The notes under the pieces: generated by a model
Seen by the model: the letters and a program-made list of their open reading frames with translations, nothing else
What the model was told of the DNA's origin: nothing
Databases searched by the model: none
Shown here: positions 1-6,004 of the stretch, in pieces
Layout: every line of letters starts with the position of its first letter
How positions within the stretch are numbered: the stretch's first letter is position 1
NCBI GenBank assembly: GCA_019594025.1
Contig: JAFDUB010000018.1
Span: 1-21,332, forward strand
Direction: 5' to 3'
Length of the DNA stretch: 21,332 bases
From: Thermoplasmata archaeon
GTDB taxonomy: Archaea; Thermoplasmatota; Thermoplasmata; Halarchaeoplasmatales; Halarchaeoplasmataceae
Made by a program: the position numbers and the translations under genes

Positions 1-2
1 GC

Positions 3-725
3 GGTGTCGGTAAAAGTACAGTAGCTGCAAATCTGGCCTTTGAATTGTCCAAGAAGGGGTACAAAATAGGTATACTTGACAGCGATTTTCACGGGCCGAC
101 CATTCCTAGGATGCTTGGTGTAAAAGGCAAAATTTTAGGGACAGAGGGTTACAAAATATTCCCCGTCAAAGCATCATCCGGTTTGAAGGTGGTTTCAATG
201 GAATTCCTTCTCCCACACAAAGATTCCCCTGTGATATGGAGAGGACCTATGAAGATGAACATGATAAATCAACTTGTTCAAAAAGTTGAATGGGGTAGGC
301 TGGATTATCTGATCATAGACCTTCCGCCGGGTACCGGTGACGAGCCCTTGAGTATCGCGCAGCAGTTAGAGCACGTTGATGGGGCCTTGATAATAACCAC
401 CCCTCAGGATGTAGCTTTGGATGCTGTTCGAAGGTCAATTAACTTTGCAAAGAAGTTAGATATGAAAGTTCTTGGAGTCATCGAGAACATGAGTGATTTT
501 GAATGTCCCCAATGCGGTGAGAAGATCACATTGTTTGGAGCCGGGGGTGGTGAAGATATGTCTAAAGAATTAGGAGTTGATTATTTTGGAAGTATACCAT
601 TCAATTCTAACATAGTGGGTAGTGGCGAAAGGGGGGTACCCTTTTCTACACTTGATGATGGTAGTTCAAACATTTTCAAGGATATAGTAGAAAAAATACT
701 GAACAAATTAGGTGATGAAAGATGA
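3..725 (+). CDS. Mrp/NBP35 (ApbC)-family iron-sulfur cluster carrier ATPase, 5' end cut by window
   Basis: A P-loop ATPase of the Mrp/NBP35 family, which binds and transfers [4Fe-4S] clusters to apoproteins in the cytosol. The frame is open to the left edge and begins inside the Walker A loop (GVGKST, nt 3-20), so the true start lies outside; a TTG at 45 would remove the P-loop and is not the start. About 240 residues are visible. Family marks seen are DFHGPTIPRMLG, the switch II/Walker B region PPGTGDEP (about nt 324-347), and the CPQC pair (Cys codons at 504 and 513) that bridges a cluster between two subunits, followed by the usual FGxGGGE and GSIPF segments. The stop overlaps the next ATG (ATGA, 722-725), so it is translationally coupled to an ORP-like gene. 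Family assignment is firm; the client proteins are unknown. Confidence 0.93.
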   Translation, partial: GVGKSTVAANLAFELSKKGYKIGILDSDFHGPTIPRMLGVKGKILGTEGYKIFPVKASSGLKVVSMEFLLPHKDSPVIWRGPMKMNMINQLVQKVEWGRLDYLIIDLPPGTGDEPLSIAQQLEHVDGALIITTPQDVALDAVRRSINFAKKLDMKVLGVIENMSDFECPQCGEKITLFGAGGGEDMSKELGVDYFGSIPFNSNIVGSGERGVPFSTLDDGSSNIFKDIVEKILNKLGDER

Positions 726-1087
726 AAATAGCAATAACATCGACAGGAAAAGATTTGGAATCGAAAGTAGACCCGAGGTTCGGACGATGTCAATATTTCA
801 TCGTTCTCGATCCGGAAACAATGGAGTTTACAGCCCATGATAACTCCGGTGTGATGCAGCGAGGCGGGGCGGGTCCCGTTGCAGTTAAAACAATATCCGA
901 CCTTGGTGCGGAAGGAGTGATCACCGGGAACGTAGGTCCCAATGCCTATGATGCACTTAGTTCCGCTGGGATTAAGGCATTCATCGGCGCATCGGGTACG
1001 GTAAAAGAGGCTGTAGAAAAGTGGCAGAACGGAGAACTCGAAGGAGCCGAGGGTGCTAGTGTAGCATCCCATACTGGAGTTAAGTGA
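722..1087 (+). CDS. ORP/NifX-like protein (dinitrogenase Fe-Mo cofactor biosynthesis fold), copy 1
   Basis: A 121-residue single-domain protein of the NifX/NifB-C-terminal/ORP fold (COG1433 type). Relatives bind metal-sulfur clusters non-covalently: NafY/NifX carry FeMo-co precursors, and the Desulfovibrio orange protein carries a Mo-Cu sulfide cluster. Visible marks are the N-terminal MKIAITSTG strand, the DPRFGRC loop near residues 17-23, a glycine-rich GGAGP turn, and the C-terminal IGASGTVKEAVEKW helix region. No nitrogenase genes are present, so nitrogen fixation is not implied. It starts by ATGA overlap with the Mrp ATPase and ends 4 nt before a second copy. In D. vulgaris the Mrp and ORP parts are fused in one protein (MrpORP); here they are adjacent genes. 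The bound metal is not known. Confidence 0.88.
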   Translation: MKIAITSTGKDLESKVDPRFGRCQYFIVLDPETMEFTAHDNSGVMQRGGAGPVAVKTISDLGAEGVITGNVGPNAYDALSSAGIKAFIGASGTVKEAVEKWQNGELEGAEGASVASHTGVK

Positions 1088-1091
1088 TAAC

Positions 1092-1496
1092 ATGAAAGTT
1101 TGCATACCAACGATGGGCGAGCGCGGACTTGAGGAGCAGGTCGGAGCACATTTTGGAAGAGTACCAACATACACGATAGTCGATATGGAGATCGAAGACG
1201 TTCAGGTGATTAAAAACACTACAACCCACATGGGTGGAACCGGTTACCCACCGGACCTCATACACGATGCCGGAGCCGACGTGATGCTGTGCGACAGCCT
1301 CGGTAGAAAGGCGATCCAGATGTTTCAGGATAAAGGGATAATGGTTTATGTCGGTGCCACCGGAAAGGTTTCCGATGCTATCAACATGTGGGAAGCTGGA
1401 AAACTACAGGCGGCTACCAGTGAAACCGCCTGCCAACAGCACGCATTTCAAGGCGAAGGACACGGGGAAGGAGAGCACCACCATTGTAAGGGCTGA
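1092..1496 (+). CDS. ORP/NifX-like protein, copy 2, with His/Cys-rich C-terminal tail
   Basis: A 134-residue paralogue of the preceding protein. It keeps the MKVCIPT start strand, an HFGR loop (copy 1 has RFGR) and the VGATGKVSDAI segment, but adds a tail of about 20 residues after residue 113 carrying five His and two Cys (Cys114, His117, His124, His129-131, Cys132). Such a tail could chelate a metal ion directly, in addition to a cluster held by the fold. The ATG is preceded by GTGAT (1084-1088), complementary to the archaeal 16S rRNA end, and lies 4 nt after the previous stop. It is followed after 3 nt by a MinD-like ATPase, so it belongs to the same transcript. The two copies may form a heterodimer or serve different metals; this is inference. 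Confidence 0.86.
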   Translation: MKVCIPTMGERGLEEQVGAHFGRVPTYTIVDMEIEDVQVIKNTTTHMGGTGYPPDLIHDAGADVMLCDSLGRKAIQMFQDKGIMVYVGATGKVSDAINMWEAGKLQAATSETACQQHAFQGEGHGEGEHHHCKG

Positions 1497-1499
1497 ACC

Positions 1500-2324
1500 A
1501 TGAAAATAGCTGTAGCAAGTGGAAAGGGCGGAACCGGTAAGACGACGGTGGCGGTTAATCTAGCGCTGAGTCTTGGAGATTGCACGTTGGTTGACTGCGA
1601 TGTTGAGGAACCTAACACTAACGTATTTTTGAATATCGAGTTAGAGCAGGTTGAAGAATTGAACCTGCCAGTGCCAAAGATCGATAAAGAAAAATGCACG
1701 CTCTGCGGAAAGTGCTCTGAATTCTGCCAGTACAACGCCTTGGTAACACTGCCAAAAGAAGTTTTACTGTTCCCGGAACTCTGTCACGGCTGCGGCGGCT
1801 GTTATCTCGTTTGTGAGGGCGGGGCCATAAGTGAACAAAAGCGACCGATCGGTGTAATAAATAGAGGTGCAGGAAAAGGCATTATGTACTTCCAGGGACT
1901 GTTAAACATCGGAGAACCCATGGCCACTCCACTCATAGCCGCCTTGAAGGATAAAGTCGAAGATGAGAAGTCGGTAATATTCGATTCCCCCCCCGGTTGT
2001 GCCTGCTCTTTCATAGAAACCGTACGTGATTGTGATCACTGCATACTGGTGACCGAACCTACACCTTTTGGTATGTACGACCTCAAGCTCGCTGTGGCTG
2101 TGGTGAAAGAACTAAAAGTTCCGTTTTCTGTGGTGATCAACAAAGATGGAGTAGGGGATGACAGAGTAGAGAGGTATTGTGAAGACGAGGGGATACCGGT
2201 GATAATGAAAATTCCATATGATACGGAGATCGCCAAGTTGTATTCCCAGGGCATCCCCTTTGTGCTGGAGAAAAAGGGATGGCGGAAAAAGTTTAGAGAC
2301 CTGCTGGAGGTGATTCAAAGATGA
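1500..2324 (+). CDS. MinD-type P-loop ATPase with inserted 2x[4Fe-4S] ferredoxin domain, copy 1
   Basis: A 274-residue member of the MinD/ParA-like ATPases with an inserted bacterial-type ferredoxin domain (COG1149 type). The deviant Walker A motif GKGGTGKT is at residues 8-15, with the signature lysine at residue 9. The inserted ferredoxin has Cys66, 69, 72, 76 and Cys95, 98, 101, 105, enough for two [4Fe-4S] clusters. The second motif ends CEGG instead of the more usual CP. Switch II is DSPPGCAC near residue 162. Pairs of these ATPases occur with ORP-type proteins in anaerobes; in Desulfovibrio the complex is linked to septum placement. It may couple ATP hydrolysis to electron transfer for metal-cluster loading or to positioning. 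The stop overlaps the next ATG (ATGA, 2321-2324). Confidence 0.9.
   Translation: MKIAVASGKGGTGKTTVAVNLALSLGDCTLVDCDVEEPNTNVFLNIELEQVEELNLPVPKIDKEKCTLCGKCSEFCQYNALVTLPKEVLLFPELCHGCGGCYLVCEGGAISEQKRPIGVINRGAGKGIMYFQGLLNIGEPMATPLIAALKDKVEDEKSVIFDSPPGCACSFIETVRDCDHCILVTEPTPFGMYDLKLAVAVVKELKVPFSVVINKDGVGDDRVERYCEDEGIPVIMKIPYDTEIAKLYSQGIPFVLEKKGWRKKFRDLLEVIQR
2306..2314 (+). promoter_or_regulatory. Shine-Dalgarno GGAGGTGAT for second MinD-like ATPase
   Basis: A full match to the expected anti-16S sequence, 6 nt before the ATG at 2321 and encoded in Glu-Val-Ile codons at the end of the previous gene. It defines the ribosome-site consensus used to judge other starts in this window. Confidence 0.8.
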
Positions 2325-3190
2325 AACAGCTCACTGTTATCAGCGGAAAAGGAGGTACCGGTAAGACCACGGTCACTGCTGCCTTTGCAGGTCTAGCTGA
2401 GAACGCGATATTGGCGGACTGCGACGTCGATGCCCCGGATCTACATCTGTTGTTGAAACCGACCATGCAAGAAAAGATGCCCTTTTACGGTTTGAAACTG
2501 GCCAAGATGGATAAAGACAAATGCACATCCTGTGGTTTGTGTGCCGAACATTGCAGGTTTAGAGCTGTAAGTGACGATTTTAAGATTATAGATGATCGAT
2601 GCGAAGGATGTGGCGTTTGCGAATATGTATGCCCAACGGGTGCCATCGAGCTCGTAGAACGAGTATCCGGTTACGCGTACGTATCGAACATGAGGTTCGG
2701 ACCCATGGTTCATGCAGTGCTCAATACCGCGGAGGAGGCATCCGGTATGCTAGTATCAATTGTGAGAAACAACGCCAGGGACCTTGCGGAGAAGAATAAG
2801 GCTGAAACCATTATCATCGACGGACCTCCCGGAACGGGATGTTCAGTTATCGCTTCCATAGTAGGTGTAGATCTGGTACTGATCGTTACCGAACCTACGC
2901 TTTCAGGTATAAGTGACATGAAGAGAGTACTGGAAGTAACGGAGCATTTCGATATACCTGCGTTGGTGTGTGTAAATAAGTACGACATAAATGTTGAAAA
3001 TACAAAGGATATAGTATCTTACTGTAAAACAAAGGGAGTTGACGTGATCGGTAAACTACCCTACGATGACGTCGCAACACGATCAATGATCGTAGAGAAG
3101 ACCGTAAACGAGTACTCGGATGGGGCCCTCGCCGATGAGATCTCTGAGATATGGAGTATCTTAAATAAAAAATTGAAGGAGGTGAGATAG
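2321..3190 (+). CDS. MinD-type P-loop ATPase with inserted 2x[4Fe-4S] ferredoxin domain, copy 2
   Basis: A 289-residue paralogue of the preceding ATPase. Walker A GKGGTGKT is at residues 9-16, the ferredoxin cysteines are Cys68, 71, 74, 78 and Cys94, 97, 100, 104 (a canonical CPTGAIE ending), and switch II IDGPPGTGCS is near residues 166-175. The start is set by an excellent Shine-Dalgarno GGAGGTGAT (2306-2314), 6 nt before the ATG and inside the last codons of copy 1. Adjacent paralogous pairs with ORP-like proteins and an Mrp ATPase match the orp gene cluster of sulfate-reducing bacteria, suggesting the two ATPases act as a heterodimer on a common partner. That last point is inferred from context. 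Confidence 0.9.
   Translation: MKQLTVISGKGGTGKTTVTAAFAGLAENAILADCDVDAPDLHLLLKPTMQEKMPFYGLKLAKMDKDKCTSCGLCAEHCRFRAVSDDFKIIDDRCEGCGVCEYVCPTGAIELVERVSGYAYVSNMRFGPMVHAVLNTAEEASGMLVSIVRNNARDLAEKNKAETIIIDGPPGTGCSVIASIVGVDLVLIVTEPTLSGISDMKRVLEVTEHFDIPALVCVNKYDINVENTKDIVSYCKTKGVDVIGKLPYDDVATRSMIVEKTVNEYSDGALADEISEIWSILNKKLKEVR
3178..3185 (+). promoter_or_regulatory. Shine-Dalgarno GGAGGTGA for 58-aa zinc-ribbon gene
   Basis: Located 5 nt before the ATG at 3191 and within the final codons of the ATPase gene. This is the main evidence that the short downstream reading frame is translated. Confidence 0.75.
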
Positions 3191-3367
3191 ATGCCGAGAA
3201 GAGATGGAACCGGACCTGCCGGAGGCGGAAGGGGAAGAGGGAATGCACCTGGACCTGGTGGTAACTGTCTATGTCCGAATTGTGGTAAGAAGATACCACA
3301 CACAAGAGGGAAACCGTGTGCTGAAACCGAATGTCCTAAATGCGGGAATCTGATGATTCGAGAGTAA
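3191..3367 (+). CDS. 58-aa glycine-rich N-terminus plus zinc-ribbon small protein
   Basis: A short gene of 58 codons. The protein starts MPRRDGTGPAGGGRGRG and then has a compact zinc ribbon: CPNC at residues 28-31 and CPKC at 48-51, with extra Cys26 and Cys43. The ATG abuts the stop of the second MinD-like ATPase (TAG 3188-3190) and is preceded by a strong Shine-Dalgarno GGAGGTGA (3178-3185) encoded in that gene's last codons, so it is very probably expressed as the last gene of the operon. Its N-terminus resembles that of the DUF5320-like protein encoded next door (MPRxDGTGPxGxG), which supports a real gene and a shared docking or localisation role. The function is unknown. Confidence 0.85.
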   Translation: MPRRDGTGPAGGGRGRGNAPGPGGNCLCPNCGKKIPHTRGKPCAETECPKCGNLMIRE

Positions 3368-3392
3368 TATAAGTACTCAAATGTGCATAAAG

Positions 3393-3401
3393 TTTAAATA
3401 T
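3393..3401 (+). promoter_or_regulatory. TATA box for DUF5320-like gene
   Basis: TTTAAATAT with its centre about 36 nt before the ATG at 3433. A start of transcription about 26 nt downstream would give a leader of roughly 10 nt containing the GTGAT site (3425-3429). This marks a separate transcript from the ORP-type operon. Confidence 0.55.
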
Positions 3402-3432
3402 AACATAACATATTAGTACTATTAGTGATAAC

Positions 3433-3765
3433 ATGCCAAGAGGAGACGGAACAGGACCTGACGGCTTTGGACCCATGACAGGAAGAGCACTAGGTTACTG
3501 TGCAGGATATTCCAGTCCTGGGTTCACCAAAGGTCGAGGTATGGGACTAGGTAGAGGACGCGGACGCGGTAGGGGACGAGGATTTAGACGAAGGTACTGG
3601 AGCCCCTCAATCCCTATCCGTGATCCATACGTTGAGCCACCTTACGCTGAGCCGGTCTATAGATATTCAGAAGAGGACGAGCTTGAGGGACTAAAACGCT
3701 ACGCAGAGAACCTGAAAAAGGAACTCGAGAACATCGAATCTAGGATACAGGAGCTCAGTGACTAA
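3433..3765 (+). CDS. DUF5320-like glycine/arginine-rich protein
   Basis: A 110-residue protein of the DUF5320 type (N-terminus MPRGDGTGPDGFGPMTGR), found in anaerobes near ORP/NifX-like and MinD-like genes. The order is: conserved Gly-rich head (1-20), an arginine-glycine run (about 36-52), a proline/tyrosine linker (55-77) and an acidic C-terminal coiled coil (about 79-110, EEDELEGLKRYAENLKKELENI). It has its own TATA box (3393-3401) and a GTGAT ribosome site 3 nt before the ATG, so it is likely transcribed separately from, though next to, the ORP-type operon. The biochemical role is unknown. The coil suggests oligomerisation, and the RG-rich stretch could bind nucleic acid or simply be a flexible linker. 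Confidence 0.85.
   Translation: MPRGDGTGPDGFGPMTGRALGYCAGYSSPGFTKGRGMGLGRGRGRGRGRGFRRRYWSPSIPIRDPYVEPPYAEPVYRYSEEDELEGLKRYAENLKKELENIESRIQELSD
3535..3585 (+). repeat. low-complexity GGNCGN tract encoding Gly-Arg run
   Basis: An imperfect hexamer-like repeat (GGACGC/GGTAGA/GGTCGA units) inside the DUF5320-like gene, encoding alternating Gly and Arg. It is G-rich on the plus strand and a likely site of slippage; it has no other apparent role. Confidence 0.6.
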
Positions 3766-3770
3766 AACCC

Positions 3771-3787
3771 CTTCCCTTTCTTTTTTT
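3771..3787 (+). terminator. T-rich terminator after DUF5320-like gene
   Basis: A pyrimidine tract ending in a run of seven T (3781-3787), 6 nt after the stop of the DUF5320-like gene and reaching into the stop codon of the convergent pirin gene. Intrinsic archaeal terminators are oligo-T on the coding strand without needing a hairpin, and none is evident here. Confidence 0.6.
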
Positions 3788-4493
3788 ACTCTACAAAGGA
3801 TCCTCGTAGCATTATCTTTTCACCGAGTGGTTTACCGGTTAGGAATATGAATCGGGAAGGTTCTACGCATCTAACGGTTCCTCCATCGATCAGTACCGCA
3901 CTGGAAGGTTCCATAGTATTTCCTTGCAACTCCACTTTTCCTTCGTAAAGATACATCAGCCCCCGATGTTCATCCGGCACCTTTAATTCGTACTCCTTTT
4001 TTGAATGGATGTCTTTATACGTAATCTCAGCCTGGAATCTTATGGGGGAACCCTTCCCAACTATGACCCTCACTCTATTACCATCTTCTTCATGCTCAGG
4101 TATGTCTTCTGATCTTAAAGCTATGTAATCCGGATCCATATCCTTGGACATCTTAGGTAGATTTACCCAAAGTTGGAATCCGTGACTTTCTTCGGTACCT
4201 GCGGGCATCTCCGAGTGTCTTATGCCTTTTCCAGCGGTGAACTTCTGTACACCTCCTTTATATACCGTAGAGTCGTTCCCCAGATCATCTTTATGTCTAA
4301 ATCCTCCGCCCAGCATGTAAGTTATAGCTTCGAATCCTCCGTGTGGATGTTCGGGAAATCCTTTTGAAGGATCTACAAAGAACTCGTCAAGAAGTACAAA
4401 GGGATCGTAGTGACCTAGGTGCTCGCTTGGAAAAAGGCGTTTTACCGCAGCACCGGCCCCTTCTTTTTTCTCCGAAGGTGTGATCACTCGCAC
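3786..4493 (-). CDS. Pirin family protein (cupin)
   Basis: A bicupin of the pirin family; bacterial and eukaryotic members bind iron and some have quercetinase activity or bind regulators. The metal site is visible: HPHGGFE supplies two His, and RHSE supplies His and Glu. Numbered from the GTG at 4493 these are His49, His51, His93 and Glu95. That GTG is chosen because GGAGGCGAT (4497-4505) sits at proper spacing before it and because family members begin near the VRVITPS segment. An ATG at 4520 would add nine residues without a ribosome site, and a GTG at 4487 would give a GTGA overlap with the upstream gene. It is co-transcribed after the DUF3795 gene. The substrate is unknown. Confidence 0.9.
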   Translation of the reverse strand: MRVITPSEKKEGAGAAVKRLFPSEHLGHYDPFVLLDEFFVDPSKGFPEHPHGGFEAITYMLGGGFRHKDDLGNDSTVYKGGVQKFTAGKGIRHSEMPAGTEESHGFQLWVNLPKMSKDMDPDYIALRSEDIPEHEEDGNRVRVIVGKGSPIRFQAEITYKDIHSKKEYELKVPDEHRGLMYLYEGKVELQGNTMEPSSAVLIDGGTVRCVEPSRFIFLTGKPLGEKIMLRGSFVE

Positions 4494-4948
4494 GGGATCG
4501 CCTCCCCACACCGATGGCATCTATCGAGGTTGATTATAAGCGGTTTCCCACACTCTTTACAGGACCATTTATTCTCTTCTTCATTCAACCACCCTACTAC
4601 ATCGCCGCTGTTAATCTTCTCTAGGTTCTGTTCCAGGTCTTCCCCGTATTCCAACATATGTTCGTCCCATTTTTGAAAGCTGTGGCACTTGACCTCGCAC
4701 TCGTAACATGTTTCCATCCCTTTACTCTCCAGGCATTTAACGATCTCACAGTTTTTTCCCCAAATACCATCGGAATCCCAACCATCCGTCAACACGCTTT
4801 GACACCCTCTACAGTGCACATCTTCAGGCCCACATCCGTTCTCTTTAGCTATATCCATCCTCAACCGCTCTGAATCCCTCTCCGCCCTGTAGATTATACA
4901 GGATCCACAGTAAAGGCCACATCGACCTACCAAATTCATATTCACCAT
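4484..4948 (-). CDS. DUF3795 cysteine-rich protein with C-terminal zinc ribbon
   Basis: A 154-residue Cys-rich protein. The N-terminal GRCGLYCGSCIIY pattern is the hallmark of DUF3795; further pairs occur in HCRGC and CYECEVKC. The C-terminus is a separate short zinc ribbon with CKEC and CHRC, joined by a helical linker (EHMLEYGEDLEQNLEKI). DUF3795 proteins are common in anaerobic archaea and bacteria and presumably bind zinc or an iron-sulfur cluster; their function is not established. The ATG at 4948 has GAGGT (4955-4959) before it. The stop overlaps the pirin start, so the two are co-translated, which hints at a shared redox or metal-related role (inference). Confidence 0.85.
   Translation of the reverse strand: MVNMNLVGRCGLYCGSCIIYRAERDSERLRMDIAKENGCGPEDVHCRGCQSVLTDGWDSDGIWGKNCEIVKCLESKGMETCYECEVKCHSFQKWDEHMLEYGEDLEQNLEKINSGDVVGWLNEEENKWSCKECGKPLIINLDRCHRCGEAIPCE
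4497..4505 (-). promoter_or_regulatory. Shine-Dalgarno deciding the pirin start
   Basis: GGAGGCGAT on the minus strand, one mismatch from GGAGGTGAT, inside the end of the DUF3795 gene. GGAGG is 7 nt from the GTG at 4493 and favours it over the ATG at 4520, which lies upstream of this site. Confidence 0.6.
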
Positions 4949-4963
4949 GTTTTTACCTCTACT

Positions 4964-4975
4964 TATTTAATATAA
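4964..4975 (-). promoter_or_regulatory. TATA-like box for DUF3795-pirin operon
   Basis: TTATATTAAATA on the minus strand. Its distance to the ATG at 4948 leaves almost no leader if transcription begins about 26 nt downstream, so either the start of transcription is closer or translation is leaderless. Confidence 0.45.
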
Positions 4976-5088
4976 GGTGGATGTATAAGGATTTTTGCAA
5001 CATCCTCAACCGTTATGATCTCGAACGCTTATTCGATAACTCTAATCGACACAAAAAAGCTAATACACAGTACCAATCTTAGCAGTCG

Positions 5089-5748
5089 ATGTCAAAGTAC
5101 AGGTTGTATATGTATGTATTTCTGATCATATTCATCCTTTTATCCCTGGCAGTGTCTGTGAGAATAACCAACAACGTTGATGAGACGATATTAAATCAAT
5201 TGCATGGTTTTGGTGGGAGATGGCTGCAAGGTATCACAATACTAGGTGGAACATATTTCCTTATTGTTGCGTCTTTATTAATTATTTTAATACTATTACT
5301 GAAAAAGCAGTTAACTCAAGCTTTTCTCTTTTCATGTGCCCTTGTTATGGCTTTGATATCTTATCAAACGGTAAAAGAACTAGTTGCACGACCGAGACCG
5401 GATATCATCAGTCCATCTGCGGAAACTCTACCGTTTTTATCAATATACTCGTATCCAAGTGGTCATACTGTTGGATCCATGACCTTTTTTCTAGGAATAT
5501 CTCTGTTTGTACTTAAACGAGATTTATCATTGAAGAACGTGTTACCATTTTTTATACTCCCGACCCTGGTAGGCTTAGGTCAGGTCTCAATAGGCGAGCA
5601 CTATATATCTGACGTGATCGGTGGTATATTCCTATCTCTTACTGTAATAATGTTGGTATTGGAGCTCGATCGAGTATACGATTTCGATAGGTATATAAAG
5701 CAGACACTCGATAGATTAAAATCTAAATTCTTTGTTAGAAATAATTGA
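5089..5748 (+). CDS. PAP2-superfamily membrane phosphatase
   Basis: A 219-residue integral membrane protein of the PAP2/phosphatidic acid phosphatase superfamily, which dephosphorylates lipid phosphates such as polyprenyl diphosphates at the membrane. There are about six hydrophobic segments (roughly residues 7-25, 52-71, 76-94, 128-143, 152-168, 174-192). Motif 1 is KELVARPRP (96-104), motif 2 PSGH (123-126), and motif 3 has His171 and Asp175 in the expected HxxxD spacing. The arginine normally six residues before that His is Gln165 here, so activity or substrate may differ. In archaea a role in recycling the dolichol-type carrier is plausible but is inference. The ATG at 5089 has no clear ribosome site; an ATG at 5110 is an alternative. 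Neighbours are divergent or separately promoted. Confidence 0.87.
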   Translation: MSKYRLYMYVFLIIFILLSLAVSVRITNNVDETILNQLHGFGGRWLQGITILGGTYFLIVASLLIILILLLKKQLTQAFLFSCALVMALISYQTVKELVARPRPDIISPSAETLPFLSIYSYPSGHTVGSMTFFLGISLFVLKRDLSLKNVLPFFILPTLVGLGQVSIGEHYISDVIGGIFLSLTVIMLVLELDRVYDFDRYIKQTLDRLKSKFFVRNN

Positions 5749-6004
5749 ACCGTTGGAGAGTTTATCTTAGGCGACATAAAGCGAACTTAATAATCAACGA
5801 TATAGTCTGCATTTTATTTGAGATAGATAAAAATGTGACTATTCATCTTCCCAAGCTTAAATTTACAACATTTTGAAGATATTAGCACGAGAAATCTTCC
5901 AACTCTACTAGCGTGATGTCTTTAACAATAGGATGTTCAATAGTGTTTAGACCAAAACTTTATTTATCACGGCACCCCATCAGAAGTCGATTATCGGTGC
6001 TTTG
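5749..6004 (+). other. 256-nt intergenic region before lonB
   Basis: The longest non-coding stretch in the window. It is AT-rich, and I see no convincing short reading frame, hairpin or tRNA in it. Its last part holds the putative lonB promoter; the rest is unexplained. Confidence 0.5.
5957..5967 (+). promoter_or_regulatory. TATA-like box for lonB-lhr
   Basis: AACTTTATTTA, preceded by purine-rich ACCAAA that could serve as a BRE. Transcription about 26 nt downstream would leave a leader of about 17 nt containing GGTG (5996-5999), 5 nt before the ATG at 6005. A heat-shock operator could not be identified. Confidence 0.5.

Noticed and set aside
581..1174. Long minus-strand reading frame (197 codons) opposite the ORP-like genes
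   Set aside because: It lies antisense to three clear family genes, has no ribosome site and gives a low-complexity Cys/Ser/Phe-rich peptide; it is a shadow.
722..1496. Nitrogen fixation locus, because of the NifX-like proteins
   Set aside because: No nifHDK, nifB radical SAM or nifE/N is present; the context (Mrp, MinD-ferredoxin ATPases, DUF5320) points to the ORP type instead.
2895..3305. Minus-strand frame of 136 codons over the end of the second MinD-like gene
   Set aside because: Arg/Ser/Leu-rich shadow of the ATPase and of the 58-aa zinc-ribbon gene, which has a strong ribosome site on the other strand.
3535..3585. Tandem repeat as a CRISPR-like or regulatory array
   Set aside because: It is a short in-frame Gly-Arg coding run without spacers.
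5749..6004. Possible small RNA or short gene upstream of lonB
   Set aside because: No convincing hairpin, tRNA-like fold or reading frame with a ribosome site was found by eye.
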